64,000 bases of DNA, from assembly GCF_029223485.1 (NCBI RefSeq), contig NZ_JARHTP010000016.1:124001-188000 (forward strand), written 5' to 3'. Below, piece by piece: positions 24,581 to 32,870 of this stretch (position 1 is its first letter; each line of letters opens with the position of its first letter). Source of the stretch: Streptomyces coacervatus. GTDB lineage: Bacteria > Actinomycetota > Actinomycetes > Streptomycetales > Streptomycetaceae. Below the pieces are notes generated by a model. That model was not told where the DNA came from. It did not search any database and was given only the letters and a program-made list of their open reading frames with translations. A program made the translations under genes and the position numbers.

Positions 24581-25597
24581 ATGCGCGCTTTCGTGCTGTT
24601 GAGCCCTGGCGAGTACGCCGTGCAGGAGGTCGCCGCGCCGGTGGCCGGGCCCGGCGAAGTCGTCGTCGACGTCGAGCGGGTCGGGGTGTGCGGCACCGAT
24701 GTGGAGTTCTTCACCGGCGCGATGGCCTATCTCCACCACGGGCACTCCGCCTACCCGATGCGGCTCGGCCATGAGTGGGCGGGGCGCGTGGCGGCGGTCG
24801 GTGACGGCGTCGCCCCCGGCTGGCTCGGACGGCGCGTCATGGGCGACACCATGCTCGGCTGCGGCAGCTGCCGCCGCTGTCTGCGCGGCCACCAGCATGT
24901 GTGCGAGAAGCGGCAGGAGGTGGGAGTACGCGGGAACCGGCCCGGCGCTCTGGCCGAGCAACTCGCCGTCCCCGCCTCCTCGTTGCACGCCCTGCCCGAC
25001 TCCGTCGACGCCGTGCTCGGCGCGCTGGTGGAGCCGGGCGGCAACGCCCTGCGCGCCGCACAGGCCGCCGCACCGAGCCCCGGGGACCGCGTCCTGGTGC
25101 TGGGGCCGGGGACCATCGGGCTGCTGGCCGCCATGTTCCTCCGTGCGGACGGTGCGGAAGTCCACCTGATGGGCAACACCGACAGCTCCCTGGCCTTCGC
25201 CCGCGAACTGGGCTTCGAGCATGTCTGGGCGGAGGACTCCCTGCCGGATCTGCCGTTCGACGCGGTCGTCGACACCTCGAACGCCGCCCATCTGCCGGAC
25301 AGGGCCCTGGAGTTGGTCGAGCCGGCCGGCCGCGTCGTGTACATCGGGCTGGCCGGCGAGCCCAGCAGGATCGACACCCGCACGCTCGCCCTCAAGGACG
25401 TGACCGCGGTGGGCATCCTGTCCGCCTCCCCCGGCCTCGACGCCGCCATCCGCGCCTACGCCGCCGGATCGGTCGACCCGCGGCCGCTCGTCGCCGCCAC
25501 GGTGAGCCTCGACGAGGCCGGCCCCGTGCTGGCCGGTGATCGCCCGCCGCACGCCGGGCCCGGCCCCAAGATCCAGGTGGATCCCCGCCCGTGCTGA
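24581..25597 (+). CDS. Zinc-binding alcohol/polyol dehydrogenase (MDR family)
   Basis: A 338-residue medium-chain zinc dehydrogenase. The catalytic zinc motif is GVCGTDVEFF plus LGHEWAGRV, the structural zinc cysteines are in CGSCRRCLRGHQHVC, and the NAD site is LVLGPGTIGLLAAMF. It likely oxidises a sugar alcohol or a sugar-acid intermediate. The ATG at 24581 follows the FAH stub by 11 bases. Its neighbours (sugar-acid dehydratase, IclR regulator, LacI remnant) point to carbohydrate catabolism. The C-terminal tail DRPPHAGPGPKIQVDPRPC is that of the sorbitol/threonine dehydrogenase-like group. Confidence 0.85.
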   Translation: MRAFVLLSPGEYAVQEVAAPVAGPGEVVVDVERVGVCGTDVEFFTGAMAYLHHGHSAYPMRLGHEWAGRVAAVGDGVAPGWLGRRVMGDTMLGCGSCRRCLRGHQHVCEKRQEVGVRGNRPGALAEQLAVPASSLHALPDSVDAVLGALVEPGGNALRAAQAAAPSPGDRVLVLGPGTIGLLAAMFLRADGAEVHLMGNTDSSLAFARELGFEHVWAEDSLPDLPFDAVVDTSNAAHLPDRALELVEPAGRVVYIGLAGEPSRIDTRTLALKDVTAVGILSASPGLDAAIRAYAAGSVDPRPLVAATVSLDEAGPVLAGDRPPHAGPGPKIQVDPRPC

Positions 25598-25715
25598 GCT
25601 GCCGGCCCTCCCCGCCACCGAGCGGCTGAATACACAGGCCGAGCGGCGCGTCGGGACGGGCGGAGAGACCGGCACGGCGCAGGGTGGGCGGCACAGTCGT
25701 CGTGGAGGAGGAACC

Positions 25716-25859
25716 GTGAAGCGTCGTGTCGCCGCCGTCCTGGCCGTTGCCGTCGCCGGGCTGATCCTGTTCGCGGTACCGGCCGCGGCTCACGACGGCC
25801 GGGCAGACGTCGAGAGCAACGACTGGAACATCCCGCTCACCAACATCGGCATCCTGTAG
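25716..25859 (+). CDS. Small secreted peptide precursor, 47 residues
   Basis: A GTG at 25716 preceded by GGAGGAGGAACC opens a 47-residue frame. Residues 1-25 form a textbook signal peptide (MKRR, a hydrophobic core, then VPAAA with cleavage expected before HDG). The mature part would be 22 residues, acidic then hydrophobic, ending IPLTNIGIL, with no cysteine. I recognise no family. The strong ribosome site and clean signal argue that it is real. It follows the dehydrogenase by 118 bases and may be independent. Confidence 0.6.
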   Translation: MKRRVAAVLAVAVAGLILFAVPAAAHDGRADVESNDWNIPLTNIGIL

Positions 25860-25875
25860 CGCCGGGTCCGGCAGT

Positions 25876-25965
25876 GCCGAATCCCGTAGCGCCGAATCCC
25901 GTCGCGCCGAACTCTTGACGCCACCCCTATGACTTCGCAGACATGACTACGCAGACATGACAGCG
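25876..25965. repeat. Short degenerate direct repeats
   Basis: Roughly 15-bp units around GCCGAATCCCGT occur about two and a half times (25876-25914), followed by about three 14-bp units around ATGACTACGCAGAC (25928-25965). They sit just before the truncated LacI gene and look like slippage products. Confidence 0.5.
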
Positions 25966-25996
25966 CAGTCAGCCGAGCCGCCAATGGCATCATTGA

Positions 25997-26500
25997 GCGG
26001 TCTCCAGGGTCTTCAACGACGAGCCGTACGTCTCCGCCGACGTACGCCGGCAGGTGCTCGACGCCGCCGAACAGCTCGGCTACCGGCGCAACAACGCCGC
26101 CCGAGCACTGGCCTCCGAGCGGACCCGCTCGATCGGCGTGGTGACGCTGGGCACGGCTCTCTACGGCCCCGCCTCGCTGCTCATGGGTGTCGAGCGGATG
26201 GTCCGGGACACCGGTTACGCACTCCGCGTGGTCAACACGATGGAAGGCGACCCGGCGGGCATCGCGGGCGCCATGGACTCGCTCCTCGATCAGGGCGTGG
26301 ACGGCATCGTCATCTCCGAACCGATCGACGAGCAGAACGACGGCGGTGCTCACCGCGGGGGTCGGCGCCGACCTGATGGCCCGGACCGCCACCGATGTTC
26401 ATCACCGACGTGGCCGCGGTCCGGGTGGCCCTGGAGCAGCTCGCCGCCCGCGCCCTGGCCGACGACCCCGACGGCACCCGGAAGACCAGACTCCGAGTGA
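25997..26500 (+). pseudogene. Decayed LacI-family transcriptional regulator
   Basis: The frame begins AVSRVFNDEPYVSADVRR directly after an in-frame TGA, so the first helix of the DNA-binding domain is missing. It continues with a good LacI hinge (LASERTRSIGVV) and sugar-binding start (GVERMVRDTGYALRVV, DQGVDGIVISEP) to about 26340. The sequence then shifts frame, and a short LacI-like C-terminus (MFITDVAAVRVALEQLA, then DDPDGTRKTRLRV) appears, with most of the core deleted. Around 330 residues are reduced to parts of about 150. It probably once regulated the nearby sugar genes. Confidence 0.75.
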
Positions 26501-26504
26501 CCCG

Positions 26505-27299
26505 TCAGAGGCCGCACCCGCCGACTCGCTCACCGCTCAGCACGACGTCGTCCATGTGCATGTCGTACGACGAGGGTGTGGGATCCGCCTGGTACAACTG
26601 CCAGCCCAGCTTGACCTTGTCGAAGTGCGGGAAGGCGAAGTCATCCGCGGCGCCGCCGTGTTGCTTTGTCGAGACCGTCAACTCGGGCTGCTCCGCGCCG
26701 TCCAGGTAGACGGTGACGCGGTTGTCGGTCGCATCGAGGTGGAATTCAACGCAACTCCAGGTCCCGGCCGTGGCGGGCGCCGAGGTCTTCCAGGCGGTCC
26801 AGTCCCCGGTCGGGCCCAGATCGGAGCCCACGCCCCAGAAGTTGCCCTGCGAGGTGGGCACGTACTGGCCGCCCAACGGCCGTACCAGCGTGGGGACATC
26901 GGAACCGGAGGCTTCGGCGATGGTCCAGTGGGCCCAGTCGGGAGCCGTGGGGAAGCGGTCCACGCGCAGCCGCAGCCGGGCCCAGAAGCTGTTGCCGGCG
27001 GGTGCGAGGTCGGACAGCGCGAGGAAGGCCCGACCGTTGCCTTCCGTGTGCAGCCGCAGTTCGCGTCCGTGGCCGGTGGCGCCGGGCTCGACGGTCAGCG
27101 AACCGTTGGACGTGTCGGCGCTCCACCCGCGACCTGCGGTGACCGGCCCGAGAGGCAGGCGGTCGAAGTTCTCCTTGAAGAGCACCCTGTGCCGAGTGGC
27201 CGTGTGCTGAGTGGGGGTGGCGGAGGCGGTGGGGGGTGTCGCGAGCAGCGCGGCCGATGCGGCTAAGAGCGCGGCGGCGATCTTCCTCATGCGTGTCAT
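26505..27299 (-). CDS. Secreted Cip1-like jelly-roll protein
   Basis: A 264-residue exported protein. A signal peptide (MTRMRKIAAALL to TASA) precedes a concanavalin-like beta-sandwich with ENFDRLPLGPVTAGRGW near the start, NFWGVGSDLGPTGDW in the middle and SSYDMHMDDVVLS at the end. This layout resembles the Cip1-like core seen in fungal cellulose-associated proteins and polysaccharide lyases, so polysaccharide binding or cleavage is likely but unproven. A TTA leucine codon (complement of 27264-27266) lies in the signal peptide, making translation dependent on the bldA tRNA. No strong ribosome site is seen; an ATG at 27290 is an alternative start. Confidence 0.7.
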   Translation of the reverse strand: MTRMRKIAAALLAASAALLATPPTASATPTQHTATRHRVLFKENFDRLPLGPVTAGRGWSADTSNGSLTVEPGATGHGRELRLHTEGNGRAFLALSDLAPAGNSFWARLRLRVDRFPTAPDWAHWTIAEASGSDVPTLVRPLGGQYVPTSQGNFWGVGSDLGPTGDWTAWKTSAPATAGTWSCVEFHLDATDNRVTVYLDGAEQPELTVSTKQHGGAADDFAFPHFDKVKLGWQLYQADPTPSSYDMHMDDVVLSGERVGGCGL

Positions 27300-27351
27300 G
27301 GGCTCAGTGTGCAACACCCGTCACAGCAGCCACATGGGCCGATCCCACCCG

Positions 27352-27933
27352 TCACGACCCCTTCGGCCGCGCCCGCACATGCATCCGCTCCCCCTGCGGC
27401 CCGAACAGGCTCAGGAACTCCACCGGCCCCTCCCCCGTCGACCCGAACCAGTGCGGCACCCGGGTGTCGAACTCGGCCGCCTCCCCCGCCGCGAGGACGA
27501 CGTCGTGCTCGCCCAGCACGACCCTCAGCCGCCCGGACAGCACATACATCCACTCGTAGCCCTCATGGGTGCGCGGTTCGGGCTCCTCCGTGCCCTGCGG
27601 TACGAGCACCTTGAAGGCCTGGAGGCCGCCGGGCTGCCGGGTGAGCGGCCAGAAGGTGCGGCCGTGTCGCACGAGGGGCTTGCCCCGCACCCGCGGATCG
27701 CCCACCGGCGGGGCGCCGACCAGTTCGTCCAACGGCACCTGGTGCGCCCGCGCGATCGGCAGCAGCAGCTCCAGGCTGGGCCTGCGCAGTCCGGACTCCA
27801 GCCGGGACAGCGTGCTGACGGAGATGCCGGTCGCCGCCGACAGCCCTGCAAGGGTCGCACCCCGCTCCTTGCGAACGCGCCGCAGCCGGGGGCCCACCTC
27901 CGCGAGGACCTCGTCCGTGTCGTCGTCGCTCAT
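27352..27933 (-). CDS. XRE-family regulator with C-terminal cupin domain
   Basis: A 193-residue regulator. The N-terminal helix-turn-helix (about 10-70) is seen in LRRVRKERGATLAGLS, with ISVSTLSRLESGLRRPS, and the C-terminal cupin (about 110-185) in HEGYEWMYVLSGRLRV and LAAGEAAEFDTRVPHWF. Such proteins sense small ligands through the cupin. It diverges from a thioredoxin-reductase-like gene and probably controls it and itself through the palindrome at 27954-27965. I use the ATG at 27933 (AAGGTGGG upstream); a longer version would overlap the operator. Confidence 0.9.
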   Translation of the reverse strand: MSDDDTDEVLAEVGPRLRRVRKERGATLAGLSAATGISVSTLSRLESGLRRPSLELLLPIARAHQVPLDELVGAPPVGDPRVRGKPLVRHGRTFWPLTRQPGGLQAFKVLVPQGTEEPEPRTHEGYEWMYVLSGRLRVVLGEHDVVLAAGEAAEFDTRVPHWFGSTGEGPVEFLSLFGPQGERMHVRARPKGS

Positions 27934-27953
27934 GACCCACCTTGCGGTTTCGG

Positions 27954-27965
27954 CAAACAAGTTTG
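27954..27965. promoter_or_regulatory. Operator candidate CAAAC-N2-GTTTG
   Basis: A 12-bp inverted repeat with 5-base arms in the 77-bp gap between divergent XRE-cupin and oxidoreductase genes, the usual site for autoregulation. Confidence 0.4.
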
Positions 27966-28010
27966 TCAATCCAGCCTATCCGAGCGACGTTCTCGGTGGA
28001 GGTGGTCACC

Positions 28011-28940
28011 ATGACCGAGACCGAGAAGTACGAAGTGATCGTCGTCGGAGGCGGCGCGGCAGGGCTCTCCGCCGCACTGGTGCTCGGCCGTTCCCGGCGC
28101 CGCACCCTCGTCCTCGACGGGGGCGAGCCGCGTAACGCGCCCGCCGCCCATATGCAGGGCTATCTGTCCCGGGACGGCATGTCTCCGGCAGAGTTCCTGG
28201 AGATCGGCCGGGAGGAGATCGCGCGGTACGGCGTGGAGCTGGTCCAGGACCGCGCGGTGGACGTCACGCGCGGTGAGGACTTCACGGTGGTCCTGGAAAG
28301 CGGCCGTACCGTCGAGGCCCGGCGTCTGGTCATCGCCACCGGCCTCAAGGACGAACTGCCCAAGGTCCCCGGCGTCGCCGAGCGCTTCGGCCGGGACGTG
28401 GTGCACTGCCCGTACTGTCACGGCTGGGAGGTCCGCGACCAGGCCTTCGGCGTGCTGGCCACGACGCCGATGAGCGTGCACCAGGCACTGATGGTGTCCC
28501 AGTGGTCGAAGGACGTGACGCTCTTCCTGCACACCGTTGCCGAGGAGGAGCTGTCGGACGAGGATCTGCGCAGGCTCGCGGCGGCCGGGGTGAAGGTGGT
28601 GCCGGGCGAGGTCGCGGAGCTGGTGGTGGAGGAGGACCGGCTCACGGGCGTACGCCTCGTGGACGGCACGACGCACGCCCGCGAGGTCGTCTTCACCGCG
28701 CCCCGGGCGGTCCCGCAGACCGGTCTGCTGGAGCGGTTGGGAGCCGAACTCCAGGAGTCCCCCTTCGGCGCGTACCCGGTGGTCGACCCGACCGGGCTCA
28801 CCTCCGTGCCGGGCGTCTGGGCGGTCGGCAACGCGATGGGCTTCGCCGAGCAGGTCGTGAACGCGGCAGCCGGCGGCTACCGCGCGGCCGCCACGATCAA
28901 CGCCGAGTTGCTGATAGCCGACCTAGACGCACCCTCCTAA
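28011..28940 (+). CDS. Thioredoxin reductase-like NAD(P)/FAD oxidoreductase
   Basis: A 309-residue low-molecular-weight flavoprotein disulfide reductase homologue. FAD binding: VVGGGAAGLSAAL (residues 11-23) and the late GVWAVGNAM. The redox motif is CPYC in the HCPYCHGWEV context, which differs from CATC of standard thioredoxin reductase and is typical of a branch that often pairs with XRE-cupin or MarR regulators. The expected NADPH-binding GGG motif is replaced by ATTPMS, so the usual NADPH partner may not be used. GGTGGAGG precedes the ATG. The electron donor and target are unknown. Confidence 0.88.
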   Translation: MTETEKYEVIVVGGGAAGLSAALVLGRSRRRTLVLDGGEPRNAPAAHMQGYLSRDGMSPAEFLEIGREEIARYGVELVQDRAVDVTRGEDFTVVLESGRTVEARRLVIATGLKDELPKVPGVAERFGRDVVHCPYCHGWEVRDQAFGVLATTPMSVHQALMVSQWSKDVTLFLHTVAEEELSDEDLRRLAAAGVKVVPGEVAELVVEEDRLTGVRLVDGTTHAREVVFTAPRAVPQTGLLERLGAELQESPFGAYPVVDPTGLTSVPGVWAVGNAMGFAEQVVNAAAGGYRAAATINAELLIADLDAPS

Positions 28941-28941
28941 A

Positions 28942-28983
28942 GGGGCGCGGGGAACTGCGCGACCAGCCACAAACCACCCGCAG
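28942..28983 (+). repeat. 42-bp intergenic repeat, copy 1
   Basis: Begins GGGGCGCGGGGAACTGCGCG, continues ACCAGCC, and ends CCCGCAG after 8 variable bases. It lies two bases after the TAA of the oxidoreductase gene. Confidence 0.85.
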
Positions 28984-29043
28984 ACGAAAAACAACCCAAT
29001 CGTCGGCGTGCAAACCCAGCGGAGCGCCCCGCACCATGGCTGC

Positions 29044-30582
29044 ATGCTGCTTGCCCGGCTGGCCCAAGTGTCCCAGGAGGTCGCCGCCACCTCGGCGCGG
29101 TCCCGGAAGATCGCTCTGCTCGCCGAGCTGTTCCGGGACGCCGAGGCGGACGACGTGCCGATCGTGATCCCGTATCTGGCGGGACGGCTGCCGCAGGGGC
29201 GGCTCGGCATCGGCTGGAAGGTGCTGAGCCGCGCCGTCGCCCCGGCCGCGGAGCCGGCCCTGACCGTGCGCGAGGTGGACGCCCTGCTGACCGATCTGGG
29301 CAAGGTGGCGGGCGCCGGCTCGCAGGCCGAACGGGCCCGGCTGGTCGGGGAGTTGATGGGTGCGGCGACGGAGGACGAGCAGCGGTTCCTGTTCGGCCTG
29401 ATCACCGGCGAGGTGCGGCAGGGCGCCCTGGACGCGGTGGCGGTGGAGGGTCTGGCGCAGGCCACCGAGGCGCCCCCGGCCGACGTACGGCGGGCCGTGA
29501 TGCTCGCGGGCTCCCTCCAGACCGTGGCGCAGGCCCTGCTCGCCGACGGCCCGGCGGCCCTGGAGCGCTTCCGGCTCACCGTCGGCCGCCCGGTCCTGCC
29601 GATGCTGGCGCACAGCGCCTCCTCCGTCGCCGAGGCGGTCGACAAGCTCGGCGCGTGCGCGGTCGAGGAGAAGCTGGACGGCATCCGCGTCCAGATCCAC
29701 CGGGACGGCGACAGCGTACGGATCTACACCCGCACCCTCGACGACATCACCGACCGGCTGCCCGAACTCACCGCGGCCGCCCTGGAGTTGAAGGTCCGGC
29801 GGTTCATCCTGGACGGCGAGGTGATCTCCTTCGGCGAGGACGGGCGACCACGGTCCTTCCAGGAGACGGCAGGCCGCGTCGGCTCGCGCGTGGATGTGGC
29901 GACAGTTGCCGAGACGGTCCCCGTGTCCCCCGTCTTCTTCGACGCGCTGTCCGTCGACGACCGCGATCTGCTCGACCTGCCCTTCGCCGAGCGGCACGCG
30001 GAACTGGCCCGGCTGGTCCCCGAGCCGATGCGGGTACGGCGTGCCCTGGTGTCCGGACCGGCGGACGTACGCGAGGCCGAGGACTTCCTCAGGAAGACCC
30101 TCGAACGCGGCCACGAGGGCGTCGTCGTGAAGGCCCTCGACGCCGCCTACAGCGCGGGCCGGCGCGGCGCGTCCTGGCTGAAGGTCAAGCCCGTGCACAC
30201 GCTCGATCTGGTGGTGCTGGCCGCCGAGTGGGGCCACGGCCGCCGTACCGGCAAGCTCTCCAACCTCCACCTCGGAGCCCGCAACGCCGACGGCACCTTC
30301 GCCATGCTGGGCAAGACCTTCAAGGGCATGACCGACGCGATGCTCACCTGGCAGACCGAACGCTTGCAAGAGCTGGCCACGGACACCAACGGTTACGTGG
30401 TGACCGTACGCCCCGAACTCGTCGTCGAGATCGCCTACGACGGCCTGCAGAAGTCCACCCGCTACCCGGCCGGCGTCACCCTCCGCTTCGCCCGCGTGGT
30501 CCGCTACCGCGAGGACAAGCGCCCGGAGGACGCCGACACGGTCGAGACGCTGCTCGCCGCGCACCCGGAGGTCAAGCCATGA
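29044..30582 (+). CDS. ATP-dependent DNA ligase
   Basis: A 512-residue ATP-dependent DNA ligase of the archaeal/LigB type, sealing nicks in duplex DNA in addition to the NAD-dependent LigA. Domains: N-terminal DNA-binding helical region (about 1-180), adenylation domain with nucleophile K210 in EEKLDGIR, DGEVISF, EGVVVKAL and SWLKVKP, then the OB-fold region. I start at the ATG at 29044 where conserved MLLARLAQVSQEVAAT begins. It overlaps the NUDIX gene by ATGA, so they are coupled. I recall a homologue as SCO1202 in S. coelicolor. Confidence 0.93.
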   Translation: MLLARLAQVSQEVAATSARSRKIALLAELFRDAEADDVPIVIPYLAGRLPQGRLGIGWKVLSRAVAPAAEPALTVREVDALLTDLGKVAGAGSQAERARLVGELMGAATEDEQRFLFGLITGEVRQGALDAVAVEGLAQATEAPPADVRRAVMLAGSLQTVAQALLADGPAALERFRLTVGRPVLPMLAHSASSVAEAVDKLGACAVEEKLDGIRVQIHRDGDSVRIYTRTLDDITDRLPELTAAALELKVRRFILDGEVISFGEDGRPRSFQETAGRVGSRVDVATVAETVPVSPVFFDALSVDDRDLLDLPFAERHAELARLVPEPMRVRRALVSGPADVREAEDFLRKTLERGHEGVVVKALDAAYSAGRRGASWLKVKPVHTLDLVVLAAEWGHGRRTGKLSNLHLGARNADGTFAMLGKTFKGMTDAMLTWQTERLQELATDTNGYVVTVRPELVVEIAYDGLQKSTRYPAGVTLRFARVVRYREDKRPEDADTVETLLAAHPEVKP

Positions 30583-31073
30583 GCGGCAGGCGCAGCGCCG
30601 GTCTGCTGTTGTTCCGGCACACCGACGACGGCCTGGAGGTATTGCTGGGCCATATGGGCGGGCCGTTCTTCGCCAGGCGCGACGCCGGTGCGTGGACCCT
30701 CCCGAAGGGCGAGTACGAGCCCGAGGAGGAGCCGGCCTGGGACGCGGCCCGCCGCGAGTTCCGGGAGGAGCTGGGGCTGGAGCCGCCCGACGGCGAGGCC
30801 GTGCCGCTGGGCGAGGTCCGGCAGTCGGGCGGCAAGACCGTCACGGCCTGGGCGATCGAGGCCGATCTCGACCCGGCGTCGATCGACCCCGGCACATTCC
30901 GGATGGAGTGGCCGCCGAGGTCCGGGCAGCTGCAGGAGTTCCCCGAGCTGGACCGGGTGGAGTGGTTCGGGCTCGACCGCGCCCGGGACGTGATCGTCAA
31001 GGCGCAGGCCGCGTTTCTCGACCGGCTGGCGGAGCACTCGAAGGAATCCGGGGAATCCGGGGAATCGGAGTAA
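30579..31073 (+). CDS. NUDIX hydrolase
   Basis: A 164-residue NUDIX enzyme. The Nudix box runs from GEYEPEEEP to REFREELG (Gx5Ex7REUXEE pattern). The ligand side begins SAGLLLFRH and the family feature GGPFFARRDAGAWTLPKG places it with diadenosine polyphosphate or DNA-repair-linked Nudix proteins. It overlaps the DNA ligase stop and so may clean up nucleotide by-products of repair. The C-terminus ends in a short repeat encoding ESGESGESE. Confidence 0.9.
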   Translation: MSGRRSAGLLLFRHTDDGLEVLLGHMGGPFFARRDAGAWTLPKGEYEPEEEPAWDAARREFREELGLEPPDGEAVPLGEVRQSGGKTVTAWAIEADLDPASIDPGTFRMEWPPRSGQLQEFPELDRVEWFGLDRARDVIVKAQAAFLDRLAEHSKESGESGESE

Positions 31074-31151
31074 CCGCACAGCCGCCTACGCGTTGCGGTC
31101 ACCGGCGGTGCGCGGGAAGGTCGAATCAAGCCCGCCCCCAGGAGGTCAGCC

Positions 31152-32546
31152 ATGCCCATCGCGACGGTGAACCCGGCGACCGGCGAGACGCTCAAGACGT
31201 ACGAGGCCATGGGCGAGGAGGAGCTCGAGCGCCGGCTCCAGCTCGCGGAGGCGACGTTCCGTACGTACCGGACGATCCCCTTCGCCGAACGCGCCCGCCT
31301 CATGAACAAGGCCGCCAGTCTCCTCGACGAGCTCCAGCAGGACATCGGCCGCGTCATGACCACCGAGATGGGCAAGCCGATCAAGCAGGCGCGTGCCGAG
31401 GCCGCCAAGTGCGCCAAGGCGATGCGCTGGTACGCCGACCACGCCGAGGAACTCCTTGGCGACGAGGAGCCCGCGGAGTTCGACGTGAAGGACTCGGGCG
31501 CCTCCCGCGTGCTGGTCCGCTACCGGCCCCTCGGTCCCGTGCTCGCGGTGATGCCGTGGAACTTCCCGCTGTGGCAGGTCGTCCGGTTCGCGGCGCCCGC
31601 GCTGATGGCGGGCAATGTGGGCCTGCTGAAACATGCCTCGAACGTCCCGCAGACCGCCCTCTTCCTGGAGGACCTGTTCCACCAGGCGGGCTACCCGGAG
31701 GGCTGCTTCCAGACCCTGCTGATCGGCTCCGGCGCGGTCGACGACATCCTGCGCGACGAACGTGTCAAGGCGGCCACCCTCACCGGCAGCGAGCCCGCCG
31801 GGCGGGCGGTCGCGTCCACGGCCGGGGACATGGTCAAGAAGACGGTGCTGGAGCTGGGCGGCAGCGACCCGTACGTCGTCATGCCGTCCGCCGACCTCGA
31901 CCGGGCCGCACAGATCGCGATCACCGCGCGCGTGCAGAACAACGGACAGTCGTGCATCGCCGCCAAGCGGTTCATCGTGCACACGGACGTCTACGACGCA
32001 TTCGCCGAACGCTTCGTGGCGGGCATGAAGGCACTGAAGGTCGGCGACCCCATGGAGGAGGACACGGACGTCGGGCCGCTGGCGAGCGAGCAGGGGCGGG
32101 ACGACCTGGAGGAACTGGTCGACGACGCGGAGCGGAGCGGGGCGGCGGTGCTGTGCGGCGGCCATCGGCTGCGCCGGCCCGAACTGCCCGGCTGGTACTA
32201 CCCGCCGACCGTGCTCGCCGGGATCACCCGGGAGATGCGGATCCACCGCGAGGAGGCCTTCGGGCCCGTCGCCACGCTGTATCGCGCGTCCGGTCTCGAC
32301 GAGGCCGTACTCATCGCCAACGACTCGCCGTTCGGCCTGAGTTCCAATGTGTGGACGCGGGACGGGGCGGAGGTGGACCGCTTTGTACGGGACCTGGAGG
32401 CGGGCGCCGTGTACGTCAACGGGATGACCGCCTCCCACCCGGCGTTCCCGTTCGGCGGGGTCAAACGGTCCGGGTACGGGCGTGAGCTGTCCGGGCACGG
32501 AATCCGGGAGTTCTGCAACATCACCACGGTTTGGCACGGTGCGTGA
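31152..32546 (+). CDS. NAD(P)-dependent aldehyde dehydrogenase (succinate-semialdehyde dehydrogenase-like)
   Basis: A 464-residue aldehyde dehydrogenase. Key residues: catalytic Cys-268 in NNGQSCIAAKRF, the general-base Glu in VLELGGSDPYVV and the cofactor loop LTGSEPAGRAV. The start MPIATVNPATGE and length match the GabD1 group of NADP-dependent succinate-semialdehyde dehydrogenases. GGAGG lies 7 bases before the ATG. It is not part of an obvious GABA operon; it lies between the NUDIX gene and a small hypothetical gene. Confidence 0.9.
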   Translation: MPIATVNPATGETLKTYEAMGEEELERRLQLAEATFRTYRTIPFAERARLMNKAASLLDELQQDIGRVMTTEMGKPIKQARAEAAKCAKAMRWYADHAEELLGDEEPAEFDVKDSGASRVLVRYRPLGPVLAVMPWNFPLWQVVRFAAPALMAGNVGLLKHASNVPQTALFLEDLFHQAGYPEGCFQTLLIGSGAVDDILRDERVKAATLTGSEPAGRAVASTAGDMVKKTVLELGGSDPYVVMPSADLDRAAQIAITARVQNNGQSCIAAKRFIVHTDVYDAFAERFVAGMKALKVGDPMEEDTDVGPLASEQGRDDLEELVDDAERSGAAVLCGGHRLRRPELPGWYYPPTVLAGITREMRIHREEAFGPVATLYRASGLDEAVLIANDSPFGLSSNVWTRDGAEVDRFVRDLEAGAVYVNGMTASHPAFPFGGVKRSGYGRELSGHGIREFCNITTVWHGA

Positions 32547-32571
32547 GTGCTGCGCGGCTAACATCCCGGTT

Positions 32572-32808
32572 GTGAACCGCGAAGTGACTCTGCCTCTGAT
32601 CGTCGATGACCGCGGGACCTTGCAAGTGGCTGCCGCCGATGTGAGCAAGTTGTTGCGGACCGTGGGTGGACGGTGGCTGCACCTTGTCGAGGCCGGGGAG
32701 GATGGGCTCGACGAGGACACGGTGGCAGCGTTGACCATTGAGCTGGCCAAGCTTGCCGATCGGATTGATGTGGCGTGTATTGCTCATAGCAGCGGGAGTG
32801 CGCCGTAG
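32572..32808 (+). CDS. Small conserved hypothetical protein
   Basis: A 78-residue soluble protein from a GTG at 32572. The sequence VTLPLIVDDRGTLQVAAADV and WLHLVEAGEDGLDEDTV shows no catalytic motif. I recall small Streptomyces proteins of this kind (DUF6213-like), function unknown. It starts 25 bases after the aldehyde dehydrogenase stop. The lower GC of this stretch is noticeable. Confidence 0.65.
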   Translation: MNREVTLPLIVDDRGTLQVAAADVSKLLRTVGGRWLHLVEAGEDGLDEDTVAALTIELAKLADRIDVACIAHSSGSAP

Positions 32809-32828
32809 GGGTGCTTGTCTGGTGCCGG

Positions 32829-32870
32829 GTGCGGGTTGCATGTGGCTGGTCGCGCAGTTCCCCGCGCCCC
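32829..32870 (-). repeat. 42-bp intergenic repeat, copy 2
   Basis: Minus-strand copy directly abutting the TAA of the TenA/PqqC-like gene; the core GGCTGGTCGCGCAGTTCCCC is intact and the far end reads CCCGCAC instead of CCCGCAG. Confidence 0.85.
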
